Of a stretch of 64,000 bases of DNA, positions 32,078-43,258 are shown one piece after another. Position numbers and translations under genes: made by a program. The stretch spans positions 4,347,501 to 4,411,500 of the forward strand of contig JAWQUS010000004.1 in NCBI GenBank assembly GCA_036365455.1, in the 5' to 3' direction. Below the pieces are notes generated by a model, which was not told the DNA's origin, ran no database searches, and saw nothing but the letters and a program-made list of their open reading frames with translations. Within the stretch, counting starts at the first letter, position 1. The number at the start of each line of letters is the position of its first letter. This DNA comes from Macrosoma leucophasiata. Its lineage: Eukaryota > Arthropoda > Insecta > Lepidoptera > Hedylidae.

Positions 32078-32463
32078 ATCTATTATATACAAATAAGTCG
32101 GGTTTTCCTTCCTGACGCTATGACTCCAGAACGCACCAACCGATTTTCACGGTGTTGCCTTCGATGGAAAGGTCTCGGGCTCCGTGAGGTTTATAGCAAA
32201 GAAAATTCAGAAAAAAATTCAACGCGGGTGAAGCCGCGGGCAACAGCTAGTCTATCTATAGATATAAGTATGAATGTTTGTCTGTCTGTCCTTTATAGAA
32301 TCCTAAACTATGCATTTGATCATGTCATGATCTCTAACAACGTTGTTGTGCAATTGTGCATGAGCCCACGAAGTTTTCTGAGTTGGTACGACCAATTTGC
32401 GACAGAAACAATAATTAAAAATACCCGATCGCGGTACAAATTTTGTCGAGTCAGCTAGTAGAT
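32078..32463 (+). mobile_element. Two adjoining Repeat D-type copies
   Basis: 32078-32252 runs from ATAAGTCGGGTTTTCCTTCC to CGCGGGTGAAGCCGCGGGCA and ACAGCTAGT. 32253-32463 runs from a short GTCTGTCTGTC stretch to TTTGTCGAGTCAGCTAGTAG. Both end in an AGCTAGT terminus and lie in the same orientation, separated only by a few bases of TCTATC. The open frame at 32120-32458 spans both and is not a gene. Confidence 0.6.
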
Positions 32464-32705
32464 AATAAAAAGATACGTCAATTGAATACATGTTATTTCA
32501 AGTATTTAGTGTGATACTATGATTCTAGGGTTAACAATGCCTGTACTATATTATGATATGTGTAGGAGACATTTTAAAGGTATTGTTGCATCGTACGTGA
32601 TTATGATCGTGACGAGGTAAAGGTCGTCTCAAGACAGGAAAATGAGAGGAACACTCAAAATAAAATACCCTCCCATAGTGTAAGTAGGTTTTATTGTTCA
32701 TTAAT

Positions 32706-32763
32706 AGAAGATAGGAGAGACTCGTGCCCAGCAGTGGGACGTATAATGGGTTGCCATTATTAT
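32706..32763 (+). mobile_element. Repeat F 3' end fragment
   Basis: GGAGAGACTCGTGCCCAGCA, GTGGGACGTATAATGGGTTG and CCATTATTAT match the terminus of Repeat F. Only about 58 bp remain, as in 5'-truncated retroposons. Confidence 0.7.
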
Positions 32764-33512
32764 CTACATTAGGTTCTGCCTTGGTGTCTTCACTGTCAAG
32801 TTACTCTTCTGGAGTGTATTTATGAGTATCTGAAACCGGTAAATGCAATGGCACCTAAAGAAATAAAGACATGTCATTTAATTAAGTCTATAAAACATTC
32901 CTTTTAAATATTTTCCTTGTATATACGATTTGGATTGTTGACTTATCCAGGTTGCAAGCTACAATGCATAAAGTGCAGATCAATGCCCACGACATTTCAA
33001 CACAAACAGAATGAAAAGCATAGAAATGAAATCTATCTCTTGCGTCCATAATAAAGTCAATATATTAGCATATAACAAACAATAGGAGATATTTACGGCG
33101 GATTAATGCAGAATCGTGCAATAAATAAGGTAAACACTGCGAATTGGTAATCAATTGCGTCGTTTACATGTAAATAGGTGGAAAGACGACGCACTATCCG
33201 GCCAATGGATGTTTGAAAAATCACTGGACTGTTAAAAGGTTGTTGATATCGAAGGATTTCAATAACCTCTGAAACCTATGTCAACTATTACATCGTTTTC
33301 TAACCAGCTTTTGTGACCTGAATACGTATTAAAGGACAAATTCCACGTTGGACCCGCACCTTGTACACTATATCAAAAGGTAGAGAAAATTAATTAGAAT
33401 CATGGGAAAATACTCAAAAAATAATTTGGATCGTTGTTTTTATGTCGGAAATATTTATTTTATGTAATTTTTGTATGACAACAATATGTCACCTAATTAA
33501 CGCAGAGTTGTA
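32764..33512. other. Non-coding DNA, one short repeated block
   Basis: AAACACTGCGAATTG followed by .T.ATCAATT at 33133-33160 recurs at about 33680-33704, on the other side of the retroposon tail. The reason for the duplication is unclear. Confidence 0.35.
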
Positions 33513-33680
33513 CAATAGAAAGAAAGAAAGAAAGATGAAAGAAAGAACATTTATTTGCAACAATGTTACAGGAGAGTGAATGATTCATGGTCTTGTATTG
33601 TACATTACATAGTTACAAATTGGCCCTAATTCAGCATATGCTGAAATAAATAAAAATTAATCCTAACAATAAATAAAATA
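33513..33680 (-). mobile_element. Retroposon 3' end with (CTTT)n tail
   Basis: On the minus strand, GCAAATAAATGTTCTTTC runs into CTTT repeats (33513-33546), an AATAAA-like signal followed by a simple-repeat tail. Upstream on the same strand is non-coding. It is the same kind of end as 20816-21338 with a much shorter tail. Confidence 0.5.
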
Positions 33681-35135
33681 AACACTGCGAATTGATTATC
33701 AATTCTACGGAAAGGACTGTCAATAATAAATTAACTCGTCAAATATAATATTAAAATTGTTAAAAAAAACTCCTAGCCAAATCTCTTCCAGCGAAGACTG
33801 TCGCCGACGTTAATTGAAATTTATTGCGTCTCGTGCTAGTAACGAAACGTGAAATGACACTAGCTGCGATGGCGTCTACAGGTGATATTGAACTTTACAC
33901 CGATGTTATAAGACACAATTTGGTCTGTCATATTTTGACAGATCCGTTCCATTTCACGTTCACCAAGTTTTATTGTGGTCAGCCGAAGAAGATAATGCAC
34001 CACTCATGTGATTTGAGACAATCATTCACTGGTTTTGTTTTATTGAGTTACTGTGCGTTTGTTTACGGTCCGAGATTTGATTTTCGTGTGGATGACTTGT
34101 TGATTTTTTGTTTGGTGACATTGTAGTAATGAAATTGTTTAAAATCATCGAATTACTTTATATGACCAGGTTATCTAAGCAAAATTTTGATTTTTATCAA
34201 TTTAACTCATAATCATCTAAATGATTTAAGTGTCGTAATGTAAAAGATCCGTGAGATTATAATAATGTTGCATTCTCTTGGCAGATAATTTATTTATTTT
34301 TATTCAGAGATCGTTCGTTTCTACAGTTTTTTTCAGTAGGCTTCAGTTCAGAAATATAGAAAAAAATCTAATTGTCTTTTTGTTAACTTCTCAGCCAGTA
34401 CAAATTTTAGCTAATTTGTCATCAATACGGACTAGCCACCGAAGTTAATAGAAATCATTTACACTATATGAGAACCAATATACGAATAAGTAACAGGTAA
34501 ATAAGTACAGAAATTAAATAAGGAACACATAAGGGCTGTTTCAAACGTGTCTACAATGTCAACCATCCCCATTACTATGCAATTATCAGCTCAGAACAAT
34601 ATATTCAAAAATTATTATCTCATACACTTCAACGTGTACCGATTAATATTTCTACCGACCATCAGAAATCATTCCGACTTCCTCGTACGTGGAGTGCATT
34701 TCATTTGTTTGCTACTGTCTCTTTCCTTCGAGCTGGTGATTTGGTGGGTGCGAGCGAGTGGTTGTAAGGAGTCTTATTGCAGTCAATCATCTATATTCGT
34801 GGTGGCTAGTAGAATATTATCGAAGCTTCCGGCTGTCTATGTCGTTGACTCGAAGACGGTTGCTGTGGTCGCTTTTTGAGGTTACTTTATTTAATTATGT
34901 AATATTTAAATTTTGTTGCTTGGACGACATGCAACATCTAATTATGGCGCCTGTATTTCCTGAGATGTTTCACTAATTTATTTTCTATGGAATAGACAGG
35001 TAGCTTAAGTATTAAGTCTTATTGCAGAAATTTCTTTGGTATTGGACTATATGGACTTTGAACATGTTTGCTGCTGCAGAAGATTACCAATTTTGATGAC
35101 ATCATGTCAGGAAAATCAGAATCAGTTTAGCAGAA
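33681..35135. other. Non-coding DNA; open frames of unclear meaning
   Basis: Three plus-strand frames of 72-110 codons occur (33824-34126, 34547-34879, 34758-34976). None shows a domain, signal or splice context I recognise, and 34547 and 34758 overlap in different frames. I treat them as chance. Confidence 0.4.
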
Positions 35136-35180
35136 GATCCTAAGGCCTCGAGCTCCTTCACTTGGGACTCTACCACCAAT
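35136..35180 (-). mobile_element. SINE-A head fragment
   Basis: GGCCTCGAGCTCCTTCACTT and GGGACTCTACCACCA are the head of SINE-A in inverse orientation. The rest is missing. Confidence 0.5.
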
Positions 35181-35807
35181 GAAAGATCAGGACTGTTAGG
35201 ACATGCGATGCAATTACATTTGAATCCTAGTTTTTAAATAGATGTTTTTAGATTTCTACTTAAAAATTAACTTGAACTATGCTTGCCACATTCACAAAAT
35301 GTGCACCATCTTGAAAAAAAAACTACAATAAATCAAACGCTTGCAAACAAATCATTGTTTACATTTCACCCAGACTGTCCCAGACCCAATTCATGTGTCA
35401 GAAGCTTCCAATGACCCCATGGAGAGAAGGACTTCATTGTCTTTGCAATGAGGTTTTTTTGGGTACATTCAAGTTGACATTTATACAGTGTGACTGCGTT
35501 TAATGAGTCGTAACCTTTATTTTTATTTCGTTTCGTAAAATAAAAATGCAATGTATTTACATATAGTCTGATGTGTTATTATTATGTACGTTCCTGTATG
35601 TACATGAAAGGTAGGAACCATTGATTATCATCTTAAAAGAGTTACAAATCTCAATGTCGTATTTAAAGAAAACTTACCTAATGAATTGATCAGTCAAGTT
35701 TTTGAAGCGGCATTGTGCACTTTTTGTGATGGGTAATGAATGTTTAAACTCGTCGTCAGGACACGTGACCTGATTGAAAATTCGTAAGAGGGAGAGAGAA
35801 TAGACCG
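35181..35807. other. Non-coding DNA, nothing recognised
   Basis: No supported feature. Confidence 0.4.
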
Positions 35808-36374
35808 CTGCTACACGGTATTAAACGGCGGTTTGAAACAAAGGTTTGAAACAGTGTAGACCATTATTTTATGCCAAATATCACATGACATTCATACGTC
35901 CTTGGTAGCAGGGCTTGCGTTGCAAACCATTGGCGGAAACGTTGGTTTGAAACCGTGTAGCCGCTTGTTTAAAACCACGCGTACGACAGTCACTCTGCGT
36001 CAGCGAGCGCGTGCGGACGCAACTGATGTTCGACTAAAGTTATTTATGTCACGAAAGTCCAGGAGATTAATAAAATTAAGGTTATATGACTAAGCATTAA
36101 TCTCTCCTTTAACCACCGCCTCATCCATATTATTTTAATTCCTCTTTTTTCTTTAATTGCACACAAAATTGCAAGACTCACTCGAACAATATGTTGTACA
36201 GATAGGTAAGGTGTCATGGCGTCATTATAGCGTTAATACACGGTATACAAACGAAATATCGACACGTCATATCCGCGCAATTCAGTTGGTTTCAAACCGT
36301 GTAGCCCGCAATCCGTATCTCACTTCCGTTCAAGGTCACCTTGGTTTCATACCTCATTTCAAACCGTGTAGCAG
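35808..36374. mobile_element. ~570-bp MITE with iterated GGTTTGAAAC(C)GTGTAG
   Basis: The ends GCTGCTACACGG and CCGTGTAGCAG are inverted. The motif GGTTTGAAACCGTGTAG or a variant occurs at about 35830, 35843 and 35950, and inverted at about 36287 and 36356. Iterated subterminal motifs are typical transposase-binding arrays of DNA transposons. The two open frames inside (35902-36093, 36157-36387) read through these motifs and are not supported as genes. Confidence 0.6.
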
Positions 36375-36380
36375 ACGCTT

Positions 36381-36638
36381 TATGTAACGCAGATGGCAAA
36401 GTAGCATGTAAGCATGTAAAATCAGAGGTCAAAATGCAGATACGTTGCCACTTTTGAGAGTCTCAGGGTCACATAACTTAGGTCTCTAGTCTCGTTCTAA
36501 GTTGTTATGTCGGGGCTATACATTACCATCTAATCGGAACACGATAGTGTTGAACACTACCTACAATTTGGCGGCAGACAGATTAGGTAACGCGCGGCCT
36601 ACGCCCTTGGGCTGCAACACTGGGACTCTACCACCAGT
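36381..36638 (-). mobile_element. SINE-A copy abutting the preceding MITE
   Basis: TATGTAACGCAGATGGCAAA through TCTAATCGGAACACGATAGT to ACTCTACCACCAGT. A short duplicated stretch around AACTTAGGTCTC lies in the middle. Only 6 bp separate it from the MITE end. Confidence 0.75.
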
Positions 36639-36945
36639 GAAGTTTAATCCTGATATTGTAAATACAATAAATTAAATAACAGCAATAAATAAGTAGGTAA
36701 TCTACAATGACTGTCTATTTTAGTGCTAGGATATGACATAAACAAAGAGTAGGAGATGCGTGGCAATAATATTAATTAGAAATATTGAGTGCCGTCATAT
36801 CACCGTTATACTTCCCCACATGGTGATGCGGAACCTATATGGCGAGGGTATGGTCATCGGAATTCATCCATTTTCAAATTGGTTATTATTCTATGTCGTT
36901 ACTGGATGTAATTTTGTTTGTAGAATGTAACTTCAAATGCCGAAG
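36639..36945. other. Non-coding DNA, nothing recognised
   Basis: No supported feature. Confidence 0.4.
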
Positions 36946-37265
36946 GGATAAATGCATGCATTCAAGCATACATCCAAACAAATACAAACACCCACGATTC
37001 GCCGGGGTGCGATACGGGACTTCGAAAAGTGTAACACCGAATATCACGTCCCCGTAAGTTCACTAACACGAATCATGTGACAACGAATGCACGGTACAAC
37101 GAAAAACTTAGCACCGAATGCACGCGACCCCGAAAAACACCACCTCTAATTCACTATAGTACGAATCACTTGAAAACGAATGCCGGTGACGTTATTCCGT
37201 CGGGCATAACACCGCAACTCAGAGGGCGGCGCTGGGTAGGTAACTTCCAGAAAATGTAAAAATAT
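36946..37265 (-). mobile_element. SINE-B copy carrying a foreign insertion
   Basis: AAATGCATGCATTCAAGCAT and CACCCACGATTCGCCGG (to about 37005) are SINE-B. SINE-B resumes at CTGGGTAGGTAACTTCCAG and AAAATG (37231-37258). The intervening 225 bp is unrelated to SINE-B. About 90 bp of SINE-B sequence are lost at the join. The tRNA head is missing. Confidence 0.65.
37006..37230. repeat. Unidentified element built of ~31-bp iterated units
   Basis: On the minus strand the segment is a chain of similar units: TGCATTCGGTGCTAAGTTTTTCG..., TGCATTCGTTGTCACATGATTCG..., TGATATTCGGTGTTACACTTTTCG..., each closing with a CCG/ACG step. The plus-strand equivalent shows as repeated ACCGAATGCACG and ACGAATCA. 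It is CpG-rich, unlike its flanks. No inverted ends or coding frame were found. I do not recognise it. Confidence 0.55.
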
Positions 37266-37879
37266 CAGTTATGTATATCAAAATGAAGGATAATTGATTC
37301 CTGACCTGATTCTTTATAAATTTTATCATCATCAAGCATCCATGCACTCTTGCATCTTTGGTTTTCTAGCATCTGCCAGTCTCACTCTATTAGTCTACTA
37401 GCAGAAAAGTTTAATAAAACTAAAGTTATAGACAACAAACAAGGTTATTTTCGATTCATACTATCGAAATACTTAACGTACAACATTCTTAAACAAAGCG
37501 AAATTTCTGAGAAGTTATTCTGGATTCATACCGCGACCGACACCGCGTAGCGCCTTCGAATTACAAACGACACGAGATAAAATCTCCTTGACAATGCGTT
37601 TGACACCTTCGTAGGTGCGATTTATATACAGCGGATTTTTTTTCTTAATTATTCCCGGCATGAACCGGCAAGGACGACGTTCCTTTTTTGAAATTCATAA
37701 AAAAAAGATACGGGATGCATTTGATATCCTACATAATAATATGGTGGTGTTTAGATATATCGGATTCCGGTATAGATAAATTTACTGTTCCGTCGTTTGC
37801 ATGGTGTGTATGGTGTTATGGTGATGGGCAAGTCGGCTACAAACAATTTTAAAAATTTTTTAACAAAGGACCCTTTTAA
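37266..37879. other. Non-coding DNA, nothing recognised
   Basis: No supported feature. Confidence 0.4.
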
Positions 37880-38194
37880 TAGCTTTGAAGATCGCTAATG
37901 AAAGCTTGACTTTCATTAGCGTACATGCTGGTAGTAGAGTTCTAAGTGTAGGAAGGAACTCGAAGGCGTAGGCACCACCGCACCACGTTATCTATGTGCC
38001 GCAAGTCGCATGATCGCTAATGAAAGTCAAGCTTTCATTAGCGATCTTCAAACTCAGGCTCAGGACTACTCAGGAGTGAGAGCTATCAAAAATGTGAACT
38101 GCCATTAGCGGCAGATAGATAACGTGGTGCGGTGGTGCCTACGCCTTCGAGTTCCTTCCTACACTTGGAACTCTACTACCAGCATGTACGCCGA
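37880..38194. repeat. Foldback of two SINE-A heads with two hairpins
   Basis: Outer arms GCGTACATGCTGGTAGTAGA (from 37919) and its complement (to 38194) extend about 85 bp each with very few differences. Both are SINE-A head sequence (GGCGTAGGCACCACCGCA). Two copies of a small palindrome, GCTAATGAAAG/CTTTCATTAGC, lie at 37887-37919 and 38015-38047. The one between the arms is the reverse complement of the one outside. Confidence 0.7.
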
Positions 38195-38570
38195 TTTTGG
38201 AGACTCTTGATTCCCACCTTCAGATTGTACAATTGTACACGATCAATTATTTGATCAAGGTAGATAAGTATTGGCCTTCCTGGATATCTTCAACCATGTA
38301 CATTCCCATTGTATATCTGTTTTATCATTCGATCATTCAATATTCTATCTACATGCCTAAACCATCGGAGCATGCCTTTTTTCATTCACGCAAAGCATCT
38401 GTATTAGAAACGCAGTCGGTGATTTTTGCGTAAAAGTAGAAATTAATGCCGAATAGTCAACCGAACAATGCAATAACGCAAAATCAGGGAGCAGCCTCCG
38501 TCGATACAACTACGGACACGTCAATCCGCATGGCAAGCGTGGTCATTATGGCATATCCTTACTGGTGGTA
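38195..38570. other. Non-coding DNA, nothing recognised
   Basis: A 78-codon plus frame (38197-38433) has no recognisable feature. Confidence 0.4.
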
Positions 38571-38656
38571 GAGCTCCAGTGACGGAGATCGCGGGCGTAG
38601 GCACCACCGCATTACCTAATATACTTGCCGCTAAATGGTAGTGTTCAGCACTATAA
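38571..38656 (+). mobile_element. SINE-A, head only
   Basis: ACTGGTGGTAGAGCTCCAGT, then GTAGGCACCACCGCATTACC to GTGTTCAGCACTAT, almost identical to the copy at 50737. It stops abruptly before the middle. A SINE cut at its 3' side suggests later deletion. Confidence 0.75.
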
Positions 38657-40089
38657 TTTTTTTTAGCAACAAATTTTCGATATTATTGTCACATGTAATT
38701 GCCGTAAACGCTGTACTATTCTTGAACAGATATAATATTATGACGTCACAAGTAGGGGTAACCAATCGTGGCGCGTTCATAGTCACGTGATTTTTATTTA
38801 AATTTTATCAACTTTTAATTGCTTATAATTGATTGATAAAATTTTCGCATGACACATCAATATAATAACGAAGTTTTGTAAAACATAAAAAAAATCATTA
38901 CATTTTATTTTCAAATTCCCAATTCTTACGTATCAAGGCATTTAGTATCTAAAAATTCCCACAAAAATCCAAACACGGCGGCCCAATTTCCAATACAGAA
39001 CGTCAATGTGTCGTTTACATTCTTCGTAATAGTTTCGAATGCTCGCGTCGTGTCACACCATTCTTTCTGTTAATCGAACGGTAAGTAAATGATTCGAATA
39101 CAAACTTGGTTACATCGTTGCGAGTGAAAGTTTTAACATATCGATATTTCAATTGTTTCTATGGTACAACACTACATATGGGTTTTTTTTTGTTATGAAA
39201 GCGACATTGCAGCATCTGGTCTGTGATTGCAGCCTTTATAAAAATAAAGGTTCCTTGAGTCCTAAGCTATCTCGATGGACCTGAAATGAATAAAAAGAGC
39301 ACCACCTAACCAATACGTGGCAGAAGTTAAAGGAAAAATTGACTTCGGGCAGGAGTCGACCTCAGGAACCAGTCCTGAACCACTAGCTTCCTAAGAAGAA
39401 ATCTATAATAGTGACTAAAGTATATTTGATACTATTGGCTCGCCCCGGGTTCGCACAGGTGCAATGAGTGTAATAAAGTAGGATAACTAAGAGATAACTA
39501 ACATACCTGATTCCGGTTTGATTATAAGTTGATTTGTATCATCAGATTATGCTGCAAATCGTATACTGTCACAAGTAGATAGGTACACGTGATAAAAATA
39601 TATAAGTACGACTTTACTAAATCGACATACCAAGAACGAGTCCTTGAAATGGGGCCTAAAAGTTAAAATCGATCTTCGCATACAAATTATGTTATCAATA
39701 AGGAATTTTAGTTGGTTGATTTATTTTTAACGTGGTGAATTAAAAAGTTATAGGTTTGGAAGAGCAAGAGCCACCGCCATATTTTTTTTTTATCAAAAAA
39801 ACAGTGTATTTATGGCATAAAAAGATAACTTAACACCGTAAAAAAAATCCGAGATAATAATAAAAATAACCAAAAAGACGTTTTTTTATTTTTCGCTTAA
39901 ATGGTTGAGGTTATGTGACAGAACTTATTTCGATACAACTCGTAGATTTTCCGGAAATCGTGATAAAACAGTTTTAACCCTTAAAATGCAATTGTTTATA
40001 TTAAATGACAAATAGACATTTTATTTATTATCTGACACCATCCATGCGCAAAGTAGGTATATGTTTAAAAATATAAAAAAAATATATAT
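38657..40089. other. Non-coding DNA with one donor-like site
   Basis: GAACGGTAAGTAAATG near 39076-39091 is a strong splice-donor context after a moderately CpG-containing stretch (TCGAATGCTCGCGTCGTGTC). Without other exon signals this is only noted. Otherwise AT-rich. Confidence 0.3.
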
Positions 40090-40267
40090 GTTGAAGTGGC
40101 AAACAAGCATGCAGTTTACATTGATAGAATACTTTCCATTACAGTATTACCATACTGTAGCCTATAGACATCTACATGAAACCAAGGATATCAATGTCAT
40201 CTGCGTGGCTACTGAGAGGCCTAAGGTGTTATGCCTCTGTGCCAGACATACAGAGCCGTACATTGGT
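40090..40267 (-). mobile_element. SINE-A copy, tail two-thirds
   Basis: GAAGTGGCAAACAAGCATGC through GAGGCCTAAGGTGTTATGCC to GAGCCGTACATTG, with a short insertion after ACATTGATAG. The head is missing. Confidence 0.7.
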
Positions 40268-40904
40268 GTATGTATCATCGTATCATCATACGTTAAATAC
40301 GTTTACACAGGAAATTAGATTGTTTACTTTTACATAATTCATTATACTTAGTCATATTATCCACTATTAGGGCAAAAACATCCCGTGTATAAAAAATGTG
40401 AAACAAAAGATATTTTTAAATTTACAATCTCCAGACAACCTACAATGTAGGTCAGGAGACTTAGGAAGTGAGTTCACTTGTTAACTACACAGTTACAGTC
40501 GGACTTTGTTTTACCTAACATTGAAAAAAAAAAAGAAGTAGAGTCGAAAATACATAAGTTCTTCAAGAAATATTATTATAATTATTTTTGAATGACATTA
40601 TCATTATTATTTTTTTTAATTACTATAATCAATGTAGCAGTCTATTATTTTTGTAAACAAATTAAAATTACTAAATAAATCGAGATTGGTAGTCGCAATG
40701 TCTTTTCTTCAGGTGTACTCCAGTTAGCTCAAATATTTTATAGTTTTTTGTGTTTTTTTTGGAGCAGTGGAAAATATAAAATTTGCAACGTGGTTCAGTG
40801 TTTTTTTTTTCTGTCGAGAATTGGTCGTGCTAACTCAGAAGCCTGCCTATATAAATATACATTTATTTGTATTCGTATTTTACGCATTTATTGACTCTCT
40901 CTCT
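40268..40904. other. AT-rich DNA, nothing recognised
   Basis: No supported feature. Confidence 0.4.
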
Positions 40905-41165
40905 CGAGCTCCAGTGACGGAACTCGCGGGCGTAGGCACCATCGCATTACCTAATATACTAGTACTTTCCGCTAAATGACTACCGTTCAGCACTACCGTG
41001 TTCCGGTCAGGTGGTAATGTAGAGGCATAACACCTTAGCCCTCAGGAGTGGTAACGAATCTGCATTTTGACCTTGGTCTTTTTTTGGGTGTATATAGGCT
41101 GCAGTCATCACTTAACATCAATGTGAACTGCATGCTTGTTTGCCACTTCCATAGCATAAAAAAAG
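40905..41165 (+). mobile_element. SINE-A copy, nearly complete
   Basis: It begins inside the head at CGAGCTCCAGTGACGGAACT, loses about 27 bp in the middle, and reaches CATGCTTGTTTGCCACTTCC and a short A-tail. Confidence 0.8.
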
Positions 41166-41465
41166 TAAACCATACATTTATTTCATACAACTCTCCTTAC
41201 ACAATGCCGTTTGTCCAAATTTCCAATACCTGCTTAATGTAACCTACGCGGATGTTATGGTCTTATGTATACGCTCTCTAAAGCCAACAATAGAAGCATT
41301 ATGGGGGCGATAGATTGGCTAGAGTGGTTGTATCGGTGATCTGTATTTTTGTACGCCCCAATTTGTAGGTCAATAAACTTATATTGTTATGATGTACGAG
41401 ATCGAATTAATTAATGCTCAGCTGAAGATCGATGAAAGATATTTTTAGGTTAATATTTCTTAAAG

Positions 41466-41668
41466 TCGAGCCAGTTGGTCCAGCTGTGTGAGACGACCGT
41501 TTTAATCAAGGCTCATGGGTTCGATCCCCGTACCGGGCCAAATATTTGTTTGGCCTACAGATATTTATTTCGGGTCTGGGTGTTTGAGTATGTGTTGTGT
41601 GAGATCAACGGCATCCACGACAGAGTTTTATAGTGTGGGTTGTGAGTGTAAGCGTATCTATATATATA
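41466..41668 (+). mobile_element. SINE-H copy with intact B-box
   Basis: GAGCCAGTTGGTCCAGCTGT forms the tRNA-like head and GGGTTCGATCCCCGTACCGG the B-box. The body CAAATATTTGTTTGGCC, TTCGGGTCTGGGTGTTTGAG and GTTGTGAGTGTAAGCGTA matches the copy at 914-1130. Confidence 0.75.
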
Positions 41669-41760
41669 AAAGAAAGTCGGGTTTGTTACAACACTTATAA
41701 CTCGAGATCTGCTGGACCAATTTTCATGGTTTTTGATTTGTTGGATTTGTCCGAATAGCA
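41669..41760 (+). repeat. Repeat D head fragment
   Basis: AGAAAGTCGGGTTTGTTACA and AACTCGAGATCTGCTGGACC match the start of D-type copies (compare 32090-32140). The far end is missing. Confidence 0.45.
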
Positions 41761-42044
41761 GAATACATCTTAAAACTAAGAAAAATTGACGAATACTTGA
41801 AAAATGCGTTATTTTCCCTAAAAGTTCTTTAGTTTCTGAGCTGTCAATTTTTTTTGTCAAAATCTGTAAGTAATGATTGACATTTATGCATGCGTTCATA
41901 AACTATTTAAAATGTATGAATAAACTTTTATGTGTATTTTTTTTTTTAAATTGAAAAGTATTACGCGTGCGTTCAGAAATGTGTAATTAATATAATCATT
42001 TCAATAAATGCTCATTTGAAACTATTCTCTATCTTCTATCTTTT
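41761..42044. other. AT-rich DNA, nothing recognised
   Basis: No supported feature. Confidence 0.35.
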
Positions 42045-42340
42045 TTAGGTTTCCGTAACTAAAAAGTAAAAACTGACCCTATTACTAATCCTCCGCTGTC
42101 TGTCTGTCTGTCCGTCCGTCCGTCTGATTGTCACCAGGCTGTATCCCATATACAGTGATAGGTAGCTGGAAAGCTACAATTTTCACAAATAATGTATTTC
42201 TGCTACCGCTATAACGACAAAATTAAGTACAAAAAATAAAAAAATGAAAATATTAAGGAGGCATACAATAAACTTGTTTTTTTCATATATTTTTTGCTCG
42301 ATAGTAATAATGGTAGCAAGTAGACGCCTCAAATTTTCAC
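42045..42340 (+). mobile_element. Repeat L copy with GTCT/GTCC run
   Basis: AGGTTTCCGTAACTAAAAAG, a run CTGTCTGTCTGTCTGTCCG at about 42096, then ATTGTCACCAGGCTGTATCC, TTTCACAAATAATGTATTTC and TGCTACCGCTATAACGAC. This order is a familiar dispersed repeat of Lepidoptera (recollection). Its end piece is at 30325-30380 and a degraded start at 45836-45945. Confidence 0.55.
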
Positions 42341-42355
42341 GGAATTCTTAGGTAT

Positions 42356-42610
42356 TTGGTGGAGTTAGTGGATGTTGGTGACATTGGTGGTGTTGTTGGT
42401 AGTTTTGGAGGAATTGGTTGTGGTGGTAGTGGTGGTGGTTTTGGTGGCATTGGTGGCATAGGTGGTGACTTTGATGGCATTGGTGACGTTTGTGGTGGTG
42501 GCGGTGGTGGAGGTGGTAGCTGTGACGGTGGTGGTGGTGATCGTGGTGGTAGTGACGATGGTGGTGGTGATGGTGGTGGTGGTGGTAGTGTTGATGACAT
42601 TAGTGGTTAA
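42356..42610. repeat. GGT/GGTGGC-rich cryptic simple repeat
   Basis: Irregular GGT triplets mixed with GAT, AGT and GGC run for about 250 bp. Both strands stay open: plus is glycine-rich, minus proline-rich. Open frames from triplet repeats are expected, and no signal or flanking exon evidence supports a protein. Confidence 0.75.
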
Positions 42611-42914
42611 AAATGCACAATGTTAATATTCAATTTTTAACATCCGCCATTATGAACCTAAGCACAGACATTACATGTCCTTTTTTCTGCCACAGATTTA
42701 CGGTAGACTCGATAGAAACCTATTTACAATTAATGATCGTAAAAAAATAATTATTCTGAGTCGAGAACATGTATCCGCAAAATTCGTATCTTTTGATAAT
42801 TCGTGAAATAAAATCAATAATTTTATAAATTCAAATGTCAATTTCTCGCCATTATGATGTACACTTTTTATTTTGATGTATTACCAAAACTGGACAGGCC
42901 ATGCAATTTTCAAA
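42611..42914. other. AT-rich DNA, nothing recognised
   Basis: No supported feature. Confidence 0.35.
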
Positions 42915-43012
42915 AATCAATTGCTGTTTGTTACTTTCGCTAAAACTGTAGTGTCTTTTTCAATCTTTTTTTTAAAGCGATACAAAGTTCGCCGGGCCAG
43001 CTAGTTTTATAT
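42915..43012 (+). mobile_element. Repeat D2 copy with internal deletion
   Basis: AAATCAATTGCTGTTTGTTA at the start and CAAAGTTCGCCGGGCCAGCT at the end match D2. The central ~150 bp are missing. Confidence 0.65.
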
Positions 43013-43189
43013 AAAAAAGGTTGGAGAATGAATTATTTTGTGCTCTTTGGAGGAATCATTTTACATTAGTATATTATATTTAGTTTTATCTTAGTGATAT
43101 TCTTGACTATACATACCTATATTTTTTATCTTGTTTGATATGTATATCAATTGTTATTCACTTTAATTTATTTTGTTTGTTTTTGACGT

Positions 43190-43258
43190 GTCGTAAGGGG
43201 TGCCTGTCACCCTAAATGAATAAATGAGTTTCTGATTCTGATTCTGATTCAGTGTCAT
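43190..43258 (+). mobile_element. Retroposon 3' end with (TGATTC)n tail
   Basis: GGGTGCCTGTCACCCTAAAT and GAATAAATGAG are followed by TTTCTGATTCTGATTCTGAT. The same end recurs at 62120-62172 with a one-unit tail. It is likely a LINE 3' end, with the tail unit differing in number between copies. Confidence 0.65.

Noticed and set aside
33824..34126. 100-codon plus frame (MRLVLVTKRE...).
   Set aside because: No recognisable domain, no promoter or splice context; the length is within chance for this much sequence.
41466..41545. tRNA gene, from an intact B-box.
   Set aside because: It is the head of SINE-H; the body matches the copy at 914-1130.
42337..42610. Glycine-rich (+) and proline-rich (-) open frames resembling structural proteins.
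   Set aside because: Both come from a GGT triplet tract; no signal peptide, splice site or promoter supports them.
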